A program made the translations under genes and the position numbers. Of a DNA stretch of 14,487 nt, positions 6,676 through 14,418 are shown piece after piece. The DNA comes from Alistipes sp. (GTDB lineage Bacteria; Bacteroidota; Bacteroidia; Bacteroidales; Rikenellaceae). The first letter of the stretch is position 1. Each line of letters opens with the position of its first letter. The notes beneath the pieces were generated by a model that saw nothing but the letters and a program-made list of their open reading frames with translations, ran no database searches and was not told where the DNA came from. The DNA lies in contig VSOO01000018.1 in NCBI GenBank assembly GCA_009774895.1, positions 1 through 14,487 on the forward strand, given 5' to 3'.

Positions 6676-9669
6676 ATGCGCAAATACTTCATTCTGTCGA
6701 TTCTTCTTGCCGCGGGGTGCGTCGTGCGGCCCCTCGCGGCCGCGGCCGAAACCGCGGAGACGCTCCGCCGGCTGCTCCACCGGGGTACCGAACTCTTCGA
6801 TGCGGGGCGCTGGAGCGATGCCCGCCACGAATTCCTGCGTGCCCGCGGGGTCCTGGGCACCACGGGCCGCTACGACCGCCAGACGGTCGATTACTACCTG
6901 GCGGCCTGCGCCGTGGAGCTGGGCGACCCTGAGGCCGAGGCTGCGCTCCGCAGCTTCGTGCAGCAGTGGCCCGCTTCGGTCTACGGCAACGACGTGCGTT
7001 TCTCGCTGGCTTCGTGGTACTGCACGCAGGGCGACTTCGACGCCGCGGCCCGCGAGTTCGCCGCGGTCGATTACGGGGCGCTCTCGCCGCGCCGCAGGGA
7101 GCAGTACGACATCCGCATGGGCTATGCGGCCTTCGTGTCGGGGCGCCGCGACGAGGCCTACCGTCTTTTCGACCGCATCGGCTCCGGCAGCGAGTATGCC
7201 GACCATGCGCTCTATTACAAATCCTATATCGACTACGCCGCAGGCCGCTCGGCCGAGGCGCGCCGCGGCTTCGCGCAGCTCGCCTCGGGCAGCGCCTACG
7301 CCCCGCTGGTGCCTTACTACCTGCTTCAGCTGGAGTTCGCGGACGGCAATTACCCCTACGTCACGGCACACGGCGAAGCCCTCGCCGCCGGCGCCGTGCC
7401 GCACCATCGGGTCGGGATCTACCGCATCCTGGCCGAGTCGTGGTACCGGTTGGGCGAGTACGACAAGACCGTCTCCTGCCTCGACGCCTACCTGCGCGAC
7501 GGCGGCGAGCCGGGGCGCGACGAGCACTACCTGAGGGGGTATGCCCTCTACCGCACGGCGCGCTATGCCGAGGCCGAAGCCTCGCTGCGCCGCGCTTCGG
7601 GGCCGAACGACGCCCTCACGCAGAATGCCTCCTACCACCTGGCCGACTGTTTCGTGCGCCGCGGCGCCAAGCGCGAGGCCATGCAGGCGTTCGCCATGGC
7701 GGCCGAACCGACGTTCGACCCCGTCATCGCCGAGGATGCGCTCTTCAACTACGGAAAACTCCAGTACGAGCTGGGCGGCGGCGTGTTCAACGAGGCCATC
7801 AACGTGCTCGGGCGCTATCTGGAGCGCTATCCCGATTCGCCGCGTGCGGACGAGGCCCGCGAACTGCTCGTGGCCGCCTATTACAACTCCTGCGACTACG
7901 ATGCGGCCTATGCCGCCATCAAGGCGTGTCCGCTGCCCGATGCCAACCTGCGCGCGGCGTTGCAGAAGATCGCCTACTTCCGCGGGCTGGAGGCCTACGG
8001 CCGTGGCGACCGCGCCACGGCGAAGCGCCTGCTGGCCGAGTCGGCCGCCGTGGGCGTGAGTCCGAAGTACAACGCCCTCGCGCTCTTCTGGCAGGGCGAA
8101 ATCGCCTATGCCGAGCAGGATTACCCCCTGGCTGCATCGCGTTTCGAGGCCTACCTGCGGCGTGCGCCGCGCACGGCCGAGGAGTATCCTTTCGCGTGGT
8201 ACGACCTGGGCTACGCCCGCTTCGCGCAGGAGCAGCCCGCAGCCGCGGGTGCCGACTTCCGCAAGTTCCTCGCGCTCCATACCCACTCCGACGCGTTCCG
8301 TGCCGATGCGCTCAACCGCGCCGGCGATGCCCGGTTCGCCGAGCGGGCCTATGCCGAGGCCCTGGCCTGCTACGACCAGGCCGCGGCCTGGAGCGGCTCC
8401 GAACGCCACTACGCCCGCTACCAGCGCGCCGTGACGCTCGGTCTGCTGCACCGCACCGAGGAGAAGATCGCGGCGCTCGAACGCATTGTGAAGGCCGGCG
8501 AAGGCGAGTATGCCGACGATGCGGCCTATGAGCTGGGCCGCACCTACATCGCCGGGGAGCGCTATGCCGAGGGCGCCCGCGTGCTCGAACGCTTCACGGC
8601 CGATCATCCCCGTTCGCCGCTCCATGCCCGGGCCCTCTCGGGGCTGGGGCTCGCATACCTCAACCTGGGCGACCGCGAGCGCTCGCTGCGCTGCTACGAA
8701 CGGGCGGTGGCCGCGGCGCCCCATTCGGCCGAGGCCAAGGGGGCGATGGAGGGCATACGCGACATCTACGTCTCGCAGGGCGACGTCGGCGCCTACTTCG
8801 ACTACGCCGCGAAGACGGGACTCGAAACCGACGTGTCGGCCGTGGCGCGCGACTCGCTCACCTTCGCCGCCGCACGGCAGCTCTACCTCGACGGCCGCCA
8901 TGCCGAGGCGGCGCGGGCGCTGAGCGGCTATGCGGCCGACTATCCCAAGGGATACTACATGACCGATGCGCTCTACTATCTGGGTGACAGCTACCTGCGT
9001 CTCAACGAACGGGCGAAGGCGCTCGATGCGCTGCGGGCGCTGTGTGACCGCGGCACCCACGCCTACACCGCCACGGCGCTCGAACGTCTGGCCGAGATGA
9101 CCGCGGCCGACGGGCTCCACGACGAGGCGGCCGGGGCCTACCGCCGCCTCTACGACGCCGTGCAGGAGCCCGCGAAGCGCGAGCGCGCCGCGACGGGCTA
9201 CGTGCGGGCGACGCTCGCGGCCGGCGACCCGGCCCGCGTGGCACCGCTGGCCGCCGAGGTCGCGGCGCTGCCCGATGCGGGTGCTGCGGCCGTGCGCGAG
9301 GCGCAGTTCGCCCTGGCCGAACAACTGCGGCGGAGCGGCGACACGAAAGGCGCGATGAAGATCTACCGCGTGCTTGCGGGCGAGGTGCGGAGTCCCGAGG
9401 GGGCTGCCGCGGGTTATTACACGGTGAAGGAGGTGTTCGACGGGGGCGACATGGCGAAGGCCGAGAAGGCGGCGTTCGACTACATCGACCGCGCCACGCC
9501 CCATGCCGGCTGGCTGGCCCGCGCCTACCTGCTGCTGGGCGACATCTACGCCGCACGCGGCGAGGCGTTCCAGGCGCGCGCCACCTGGCAGAGCGTCGCC
9601 GACGGATACTCGCCCGCCGACGACGGAATCGTGGACGAGGCGCGCCGTCGCATCGCCGGACTCAACTGA
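6676..9669 (+). CDS. Large periplasmic tetratricopeptide-repeat (TPR) protein
   Basis: The 997-residue protein is built almost wholly of TPR-like helix pairs after a signal peptide. The N-terminus MRKYFILSILLAAGC could end in a lipobox (AAGC, Cys15), although a signal peptidase I site in the alanine run at 21-24 is also possible. Repeat units of about 34 residues are clear at, for example, 250-310, 350-405, 470-535, 542-575, 612-680, 725-790 and 870-905, with typical LGxxYxxxGxxxxAxxxxxxxxxxxPxS spacing (such as 650-683). No enzymatic motif is visible, so it is probably a protein-interaction scaffold. The start at 6676 follows the TATCTTTG promoter; the longer frame upstream would overlap the channel gene. 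The next gene, an outer-membrane barrel, begins 14 bp downstream, so the two probably act together. Specific function is unknown. Confidence 0.93.
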   Translation: MRKYFILSILLAAGCVVRPLAAAAETAETLRRLLHRGTELFDAGRWSDARHEFLRARGVLGTTGRYDRQTVDYYLAACAVELGDPEAEAALRSFVQQWPASVYGNDVRFSLASWYCTQGDFDAAAREFAAVDYGALSPRRREQYDIRMGYAAFVSGRRDEAYRLFDRIGSGSEYADHALYYKSYIDYAAGRSAEARRGFAQLASGSAYAPLVPYYLLQLEFADGNYPYVTAHGEALAAGAVPHHRVGIYRILAESWYRLGEYDKTVSCLDAYLRDGGEPGRDEHYLRGYALYRTARYAEAEASLRRASGPNDALTQNASYHLADCFVRRGAKREAMQAFAMAAEPTFDPVIAEDALFNYGKLQYELGGGVFNEAINVLGRYLERYPDSPRADEARELLVAAYYNSCDYDAAYAAIKACPLPDANLRAALQKIAYFRGLEAYGRGDRATAKRLLAESAAVGVSPKYNALALFWQGEIAYAEQDYPLAASRFEAYLRRAPRTAEEYPFAWYDLGYARFAQEQPAAAGADFRKFLALHTHSDAFRADALNRAGDARFAERAYAEALACYDQAAAWSGSERHYARYQRAVTLGLLHRTEEKIAALERIVKAGEGEYADDAAYELGRTYIAGERYAEGARVLERFTADHPRSPLHARALSGLGLAYLNLGDRERSLRCYERAVAAAPHSAEAKGAMEGIRDIYVSQGDVGAYFDYAAKTGLETDVSAVARDSLTFAAARQLYLDGRHAEAARALSGYAADYPKGYYMTDALYYLGDSYLRLNERAKALDALRALCDRGTHAYTATALERLAEMTAADGLHDEAAGAYRRLYDAVQEPAKRERAATGYVRATLAAGDPARVAPLAAEVAALPDAGAAAVREAQFALAEQLRRSGDTKGAMKIYRVLAGEVRSPEGAAAGYYTVKEVFDGGDMAKAEKAAFDYIDRATPHAGWLARAYLLLGDIYAARGEAFQARATWQSVADGYSPADDGIVDEARRRIAGLN

Positions 9670-9683
9670 TACCACCGAAGAAG

Positions 9684-11354
9684 ATGAAGAGATTCGTATT
9701 GCATATTTGCCTGTTCCTGCTGCTGCCCGCCACGGTGTGGGCGCAGGTGGAAAAACACGTCGAGGTGACCAAGGACTACGTGCCGGATCTGGCGCCCGCC
9801 CTGAAACTGTCGTTCGAACCGAGCATGATCGACACGGCCGTGCTGCGGCCCGACATCGACTATTCGATCACTCCGCAGGCGCTGGCCGCGCGCCTCGACG
9901 TGGAGCCCATACGTCCCGCTACGGTGACCTACTGGGAGTTCAACCGCCATCGTCCGCTCTATCTGAAGCTGGGTGCGGGGTGGCCTTTCAATACGCTGGG
10001 CGACCTTTACGTCACCACGCAGCATCCGGGTACGGGCTATCTGTCCGGATATGCGAACCACGAGGGTATATACGCCGACCTGCGCAACCGTTTCGGGGTC
10101 GAGACCCCGGCCGGCCGCATGCTGAACAGGGTGGGGGTCGCCGCCGGCAAGTATTTCGGACGCCGCACCCTTGAGGGCGAAGTGGCCTACGAGCACCGCC
10201 GCTACCGTCGCTACGGCGGTATCGACGTGCCGGGGGCGCACGTGCCCGTGATCGGTTACGGCGAGATGGGCGTGGGCGTGCGCTTCGGCGACGACTTCCG
10301 CGACCTGAGCCGTCTGAATTTCGACATCGGGCTGCGGGGGGCGCTCTTCGACGACTACTCCGAGCGCATGACGGAGGGTGCGCAGCGCGGCCGTCAGACC
10401 CATCTGGGCGTCGATGCGGCGCTCGCGCGGCGCTTCGACCGCCATCTGTTCCGCCTCGCGCTCCGCTACGAGCACGGCGCCGGCCAGAAGTCGCTCTCCG
10501 ACTACCGTCAGGACCTGCTTGCCGCGGAGGCCCGCTACGGCTACCGGGGCGGGGCGGTCGATTTCGAACTCGGCGCCGATTACCGCTACGACAAGCGTGC
10601 GCACGCCGCCGGCCGACACTACGTGACGCCTTACCTGCGGATGCGTTTCGACACGGGAGCGAAAGGTTTCTCGCCCCTCATCGAGGCGGACGGCACGTTG
10701 TGCGACAACTCTTTCCGCACCCTCTCGCGCCTCAATCCCTATGTGGAGCCGGGGGTGTGGTGCGACCGCAGCACGATGGAGTACGCCTTCCGGCTGGGTG
10801 CCGACGGCGCCACGGCGAACGACCGCTTCGCCTATCGCATCTTCGTGGGTGCGGCCGTGCGCGAGAACCAGCTCTTCTGGACCGTGGGTACCGCGCCCGT
10901 GGGGCGTCTGCTGCCCGTGCAGGCGCGGCAGACCCTCTTCACGATCGACGGCGAGGCCGAGTACCGCCCGGCCGAACGCTTCCGCATGACGCTGGGCCTG
11001 CGCGGCTCCCTCTACGACGATCATTCGCCCTACGAGTGCGGACTGCCCGCGTTCGAGGGCCGTTTCGAAGCCCGCTATGCCGTGCGCAAGGTGTCGTTCG
11101 GTGCCTCGGTGGCCGCCCGGTCGGAGCGTCGGTGGTCGTTCGTGGGGGAGTCGGAAGCGGGGCCCGTTCCGAGCGGCGAGGTCTTCGTCGCGCCTTTCGT
11201 GTGCGACGTGCGGGCCGACATCGACTGGCGCATCACCCGGGCCTTCGCGCTCTTCGCCGAGGCGCGCAACCTGGCCGGCTGCGCCCTCTACGAGCAGCCG
11301 CTCTACCGCGGCTACGGCGTGCGGTTCACGGCCGGCGTGCGGCTCGAATTCTGA
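9684..11354 (+). CDS. Outer-membrane beta-barrel protein (TonB-receptor-like barrel without a plug)
   Basis: A 556-residue outer-membrane protein. The signal peptide MKRFVLHICLFLLLPATVWA is followed by Gln21. Residues 22-80 form a proline-containing, non-barrel leader (VTKDYVPDLAPALKL, then RPDIDYSIT). From about residue 90 alternating polar/hydrophobic strands rich in Tyr, Arg and Gly run to the end, for example LYLKLGAGW and GEVAYEHRRYRRYGG. The last residues, GVRFTAGVRLEF, end in Phe with the alternating pattern recognised by the BAM complex. There is no room for a TonB plug domain and no obvious TonB box, although the barrel resembles TonB-dependent receptor barrels. GAAGAAG at 9677-9683 directly precedes the ATG. 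It is translated from the same transcript as the TPR gene and ends just before a strong hairpin. Channel, exporter or scaffold roles are all possible. Confidence 0.93.
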   Translation: MKRFVLHICLFLLLPATVWAQVEKHVEVTKDYVPDLAPALKLSFEPSMIDTAVLRPDIDYSITPQALAARLDVEPIRPATVTYWEFNRHRPLYLKLGAGWPFNTLGDLYVTTQHPGTGYLSGYANHEGIYADLRNRFGVETPAGRMLNRVGVAAGKYFGRRTLEGEVAYEHRRYRRYGGIDVPGAHVPVIGYGEMGVGVRFGDDFRDLSRLNFDIGLRGALFDDYSERMTEGAQRGRQTHLGVDAALARRFDRHLFRLALRYEHGAGQKSLSDYRQDLLAAEARYGYRGGAVDFELGADYRYDKRAHAAGRHYVTPYLRMRFDTGAKGFSPLIEADGTLCDNSFRTLSRLNPYVEPGVWCDRSTMEYAFRLGADGATANDRFAYRIFVGAAVRENQLFWTVGTAPVGRLLPVQARQTLFTIDGEAEYRPAERFRMTLGLRGSLYDDHSPYECGLPAFEGRFEARYAVRKVSFGASVAARSERRWSFVGESEAGPVPSGEVFVAPFVCDVRADIDWRITRAFALFAEARNLAGCALYEQPLYRGYGVRFTAGVRLEF

Positions 11355-11365
11355 CGCGGCGCACA

Positions 11366-11411
11366 GACGCAAGGAAGCCCGGCAACTCTATGTTGCCGGG
11401 CTTCCTGCGTC
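11366..11411. terminator. Bidirectional terminator hairpin between convergent operons
   Basis: GGAAGCCCGGCAAC (11373-11386) pairs perfectly with GTTGCCGGGCTTCC (11392-11405) around the loop TCTAT. The stem continues through A11372-T11406 and, past one bulged A (11371), through GACGC/GCGTC, giving about 20 pairs. It lies 11 bp after the barrel-gene stop on the plus strand and 10 bp after the UDP-glucose dehydrogenase stop on the minus strand. No long T-run flanks it, but the position and stem length make termination in both directions the best reading. Confidence 0.85.
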
Positions 11412-11421
11412 GTGGGGCGGA

Positions 11422-12732
11422 TTACTTGCCGATCCCGACGTAGCGGAATCCCGCAGCGACCACTTCGTCCCGGTCGAAGATGTTGCGGCCGTCCACCACC
11501 AGGTCGCCGCGCATGATCGGCTTCAGCCGCGACCACGAGGGCATGCGGAACTGCTTCCATTCGGTCATCAGGGCGATTGCGTCGGCCCCCTCGGCGGCAT
11601 CGTAGATCGTGCGGGCATAGGTCACCGCGTCGCCGAGCTGCCGGCGCGCCGTCTCCATCGCCGCGGGGTCGTACGCCCGCACCGCGGCGCCCGCTTCGAG
11701 CAGGAGGCGGACCGTGACCAGGGCCGGCGATTCGCGCACGTCGTCCGTTTCGGGCTTGAAAGCCAGGCCCCACAGCGCTACGGTCTTGCCTTCGAGCGGC
11801 CCCAGGATGCGCCGCAGCTTGTCGTATACGATCTTTTTCTGCTCCTCGTTCACGCGGTCCACGGCCTCCACGATGCGCATCGGACTGCCGTATTCGCGTC
11901 CCGTGCGGGCCAGGGCCTTCACGTCTTTCGGGAAGCACGAACCGCCGTATCCGCAGCCCGGGTAGAGGAACTTGGTGCCGATGCGGGCATCGGAGCCGAT
12001 GCCCTTGCGCACCATCTCCACGTCGGCGCCCACGCGGTCGCAGAGGTTGGCGATGTCGTTCATGAAGGAGATGCGCGTGGCCAGCATGGCGTTGGCCGCG
12101 TACTTGGTCATTTCGGCCGACGCGATGTCCATGAAGAGGACCCGGAAGTTGTTGATAAGGAAGGGCCTGTAGAGCCGGCTCAGCAGCCTGCGGGCCCGTT
12201 CGCTCTCGACACCCACCACCACCCGGTCGGGCGACATGAAGTCCTTGATCGCGGCCCCCTCCTTCAGGAATTCGGGGTTGGCCGCCACATCGAACGGCAC
12301 CTCCTCGCCGCGGGCGCGCAGCTCCTCGCGGATCGTCTGCCCGATGCGGCGAGCCGTGCCTACGGGCACGGTGCTCTTCGTGACCAGGACCGTGTATTTG
12401 CGGATGTGGCGTCCGAACGTGCGGGCCACGTCGAGCACGTGTGTGAGGTCGGCCGCGCCGTCCTCGCCGGGCGGCGTGCCCACGGCCGAAAACACGGCTT
12501 CCGAGCGGTCGAGACACTCCGCCAGGTCGGTGGCGAAGTGGAGCCGCCCCTCTGCGGCGTTGCGGCGCACGAGCTCTTCGAGTCCGGGTTCGTAGATCGG
12601 GATGCGTCCTTCGCGGAGCATCCCGATCTTCTCCCGGTCGGTATCCACGCAGGTGACATCGACGCCCATTTCGGCAAAACAGGCGCCCGACACCAGTCCC
12701 ACGTACCCCGTGCCTACGATCGTGATCTTCAT
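11422..12732 (-). CDS. ugd: UDP-glucose 6-dehydrogenase (UDP-glucose/GDP-mannose dehydrogenase family)
   Basis: The 436-residue cytoplasmic enzyme probably oxidises UDP-glucose to UDP-glucuronate with two NAD+, supplying capsule, exopolysaccharide or LPS building. The N-terminal Rossmann domain has MKITIVGTGYVGLVSG with the GxGxxG NAD motif at 7-12 and Asp30 at the end of strand 2. Conserved motifs follow: VGTPPGEDG (84-92), TKSTVPVGT (118-126), NPEFLKEGAAIKDF (152-165), and Lys210 and Asn214 in AEMTKYAANAMLA. The catalytic cysteine is Cys266 in GYGGSCFPKD. The C-terminal UDP-binding domain contains GLAFKPETDDVRESPA. Length is normal for the family. A GDP-mannose or UDP-ManNAc dehydrogenase role is less likely but cannot be excluded by eye. 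It starts 9 bp after the flavodiiron gene, so it is the second gene of that operon. Confidence 0.95.
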   Translation of the reverse strand: MKITIVGTGYVGLVSGACFAEMGVDVTCVDTDREKIGMLREGRIPIYEPGLEELVRRNAAEGRLHFATDLAECLDRSEAVFSAVGTPPGEDGAADLTHVLDVARTFGRHIRKYTVLVTKSTVPVGTARRIGQTIREELRARGEEVPFDVAANPEFLKEGAAIKDFMSPDRVVVGVESERARRLLSRLYRPFLINNFRVLFMDIASAEMTKYAANAMLATRISFMNDIANLCDRVGADVEMVRKGIGSDARIGTKFLYPGCGYGGSCFPKDVKALARTGREYGSPMRIVEAVDRVNEEQKKIVYDKLRRILGPLEGKTVALWGLAFKPETDDVRESPALVTVRLLLEAGAAVRAYDPAAMETARRQLGDAVTYARTIYDAAEGADAIALMTEWKQFRMPSWSRLKPIMRGDLVVDGRNIFDRDEVVAAGFRYVGIGK

Positions 12733-12741
12733 CCGGCGCGG

Positions 12742-13932
12742 TTATTTGAGCATGGCGGCCACCTCCCCGGCCAGGCGGCGGCAGCTTTCGGCGCACGCGG
12801 CGTGGGAGTAGCCCTGTTTCATCTCCACCGCCGAGCAGGGGGGGTTCCCCTTCATCTGCTCGGCGAAGGCCTGAAGCTGCATCACGGCGGCCCCGGCCCA
12901 GGTGTAGGATCCGAAGCAGGCGAAGTTGCGCTGCGGGATGTTGCGGGCCGCGAGCTTCTGGAGCAATCCCTCGACCTCGGGGAAGAGTTCGCCGTTGTAG
13001 GTGGGCGATCCCACGATGAGGGTGTCGTAGCGGAAGACGTCGCGCAGCACGTGCGAAATGTCGGCCGTCGAGAGGTTGTAGACCGTGATCGGACCTACGC
13101 CCTGCGCGGCCAGCGCGCGGGCGATTTCGTCGGCGAGCTGCTCCGTGTTGCCGTACATCGAGCCGTAGGCCAGCACCACGCCCCGCTCGCCCGCGTAGCG
13201 GCTCAGACGGTCGTAGATGTCGAGCACGCGCGGAATTTCGCGCTGCCATACGGGGCCGTGCGTCGAGCAGATCGTCTCGATGGGCAGTGTGCCGAGCTTG
13301 GCCAGCGCCTTCTGCACCGGCACGCCGTATTTGCCCACGATGCAGGCGTAGTAGCGGCGCATCTCGTCCCAGTAGTGGTCGAGCCGCACCTGGCTGTCGG
13401 TGATGCCGCCGTCGAGCGTCCCGAAGGTGCCGAATGCGTCGGCCGAAAAGAGCGTCCGGTGCTCGGGGCAGTAGGAAACCATCACCTCGGGCCAGTGCAC
13501 CATCGGTGCGAAGTAGAACGCGAGCGAGAGGCCTCCGCCCAGGTCGAGCGTGTCGCCCTCCTTGACCTCCAGCGTGTTGTCGGCGATGCCGTAGTAGCCT
13601 GCGAGCATCTGGAGGGTCTTGGCGTTGCCGACGATCCGCATGTCGGGGTAGACGCGGCGCAGCATCTGCACCGATGACGAGTGGTCTGGCTCCATGTGAT
13701 TGACGATCAGGTAGTCGATCGTGCGGCCGTCCAGTTCGCGCTCGATGTTCTGGAGGAAGCGGCTGCCGAAGCTCTCCTCCACGGTGTCCATGAGCGCCAC
13801 CTTGTCGCCCAGGAGCAGGTAGGAGTTATACGATACGCCGTAGGGCAGCGACCAGAGGCCCTCGAATCGGGTCGTCGTGCGGTCGTTCACGCCCACGTAG
13901 CGGATGCCGGGTTTGATTTCCGAAATATTCAT
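12742..13932 (-). CDS. FprA-family A-type flavoprotein (flavodiiron O2/NO reductase)
   Basis: This 396-residue cytoplasmic enzyme reduces oxygen to water and/or NO to N2O, protecting anaerobes. The metallo-beta-lactamase-like domain (about 1-250) carries the complete diiron ligand set: His79, Glu81 and Asp83 in NHMEPDHSS, with adjacent His84, then His146 (PMVHWPE), Asp165 (FSADAFG) and His225 (STHGPVW). A flavodoxin domain follows from about 252, with the FMN phosphate loop YGSMYGNTEQ at 256-265 and SPTYNGELFPEV at 309-320. There is no C-terminal rubredoxin or flavin reductase domain, so it is the minimal class A form and needs an external electron donor, usually rubredoxin, which is not encoded here. 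The start at 13932 is 26 nt from a TATCTTTG promoter. The dehydrogenase gene follows at 9 bp. Confidence 0.97.
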   Translation of the reverse strand: MNISEIKPGIRYVGVNDRTTTRFEGLWSLPYGVSYNSYLLLGDKVALMDTVEESFGSRFLQNIERELDGRTIDYLIVNHMEPDHSSSVQMLRRVYPDMRIVGNAKTLQMLAGYYGIADNTLEVKEGDTLDLGGGLSLAFYFAPMVHWPEVMVSYCPEHRTLFSADAFGTFGTLDGGITDSQVRLDHYWDEMRRYYACIVGKYGVPVQKALAKLGTLPIETICSTHGPVWQREIPRVLDIYDRLSRYAGERGVVLAYGSMYGNTEQLADEIARALAAQGVGPITVYNLSTADISHVLRDVFRYDTLIVGSPTYNGELFPEVEGLLQKLAARNIPQRNFACFGSYTWAGAAVMQLQAFAEQMKGNPPCSAVEMKQGYSHAACAESCRRLAGEVAAMLK

Positions 13933-13946
13933 CTGTGTTCTGTTTT

Positions 13947-13962
13947 TTTGCGTTCCCGCAAA
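13947..13962. repeat. Small inverted repeat overlapping the flavodiiron promoter
   Basis: TTTGCG (13947-13952) and CGCAAA (13957-13962) are exact reverse complements around TTCC. On the minus strand the repeat includes the TTTG end of the -7 element and the probable transcription start. It may be a regulator site or chance; 6-bp arms are short. Confidence 0.35.
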
Positions 13963-13966
13963 GATA
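13959..13966 (-). promoter_or_regulatory. Bacteroidetes -7 promoter element (TATCTTTG) for the flavodiiron/ugd operon
   Basis: On the minus strand this reads TATCTTTG, an exact match to TAnnTTTG, 26 nt upstream of the flavodiiron ATG. A run of A residues precedes it on the minus strand (13969-13974). No clear -33 TTTG is visible. It overlaps the short inverted repeat at 13947-13962. Confidence 0.7.
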
Positions 13967-14070
13967 CGTTTTTTCCCGGTCTCCGCCGCACACGAAGCCG
14001 AAAATCGGTTCTCCGGACCGGCCTCGGTTTCGATTTCGCAGCGGCGTCCGCCGGGTATTTCGCTTTAATT

Positions 14071-14353
14071 ATATATAGGTACGGTTGTCCGCTGCCTCCT
14101 GTAGCCCTGTGCCGTACCGCTTCGCAGAGCCGTGTGCCGCTCGAAATCCCGCCCGTCGGTCGGCGCCTGACGCGCCGTCCGCAGACGCGGGCCCGCGGCG
14201 GTGCGAAAAGGTTGTGCGCGAACCCCGTGCGGCGGTGCGCGCGGCGCCTCGTGCCGCTGCGGACAAAAACTTTGCCGCGACTGCTTACGATTCGAAACAG
14301 ACCGTTTGTTTTATGTGTCAAACAGTAATGGAATAGGAAAATTACCTATATAT
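14071..14353. repeat. Widely spaced 11-bp inverted repeat bounding the GC-rich block
   Basis: ATATATAGGTA at 14071-14081 is the exact reverse complement of TACCTATATAT at 14343-14353, 261 bp apart. The arms are mostly AT, so chance is possible. They neatly enclose the GC-rich structured segment. No recombinase gene is in the window. Confidence 0.35.
14085..14266. ncRNA. Possible 182-nt structured RNA, rod-shaped and 6S-like
   Basis: TTGTCCGC (14085-14092) pairs exactly with GCGGACAA (14259-14266); after one T-T mismatch a GC pair step continues, closing a 182-nt segment. Inside, TTCGCA (14121-14126) pairs with TGCGAA (14202-14207) and GCCGC (14136-14140) with GCGGC (14195-14199). A terminal hairpin spans 14148-14191, with CGGCGC (14161-14166) against GCGCCG (14172-14177) and further outer pairs. 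GGTT/AACC (14210-14213/14221-14224) can form a small hairpin on the 3' strand. Length and shape recall 6S RNA, but this rests on hand folding. The promoter is unclear and either strand could be the transcript. Chance pairing in GC-rich DNA is a real alternative. Confidence 0.35.
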
Positions 14354-14410
14354 CTGTAATTTCGTTAAAAAAAATTAAGAAAATTATTTTTTCTTGTCGA
14401 TATTATATTT

Positions 14411-14418
14411 TATCTTTG
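14411..14418 (+). promoter_or_regulatory. Bacteroidetes -7 promoter element (TATCTTTG) for the gene at the window end
   Basis: TATCTTTG lies in very AT-rich DNA, 42 bp before the ATG at 14461, implying a leader of about 35 nt. A CTTG at 14393-14396 is a possible -33 element but is closer than usual. Upstream A and T runs (14366-14392) could act as an UP-like region. The match and setting make this the clearest promoter in the window. Confidence 0.7.

Noticed and set aside
6646..9675. A 1009-codon open frame on the minus strand opposite the TPR gene
   Set aside because: It mirrors the plus-strand gene almost exactly, has a low-complexity Gly/Arg/Val/His composition, no recognisable domain and no promoter; it arises from high GC at third codon positions.
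11077..13677. An 866-codon open frame on the plus strand across the terminator and the minus-strand operon
   Set aside because: It is antisense to two well-recognised enzymes and runs through the terminator hairpin, and its product is His/Arg/Gly-rich with no domain.
13929..14336. Small open frames on both strands in the divergent intergenic region
   Set aside because: They are Arg/Ala/Pro-rich, overlap the minus-strand promoter or the structured block, and have no domain or start context.
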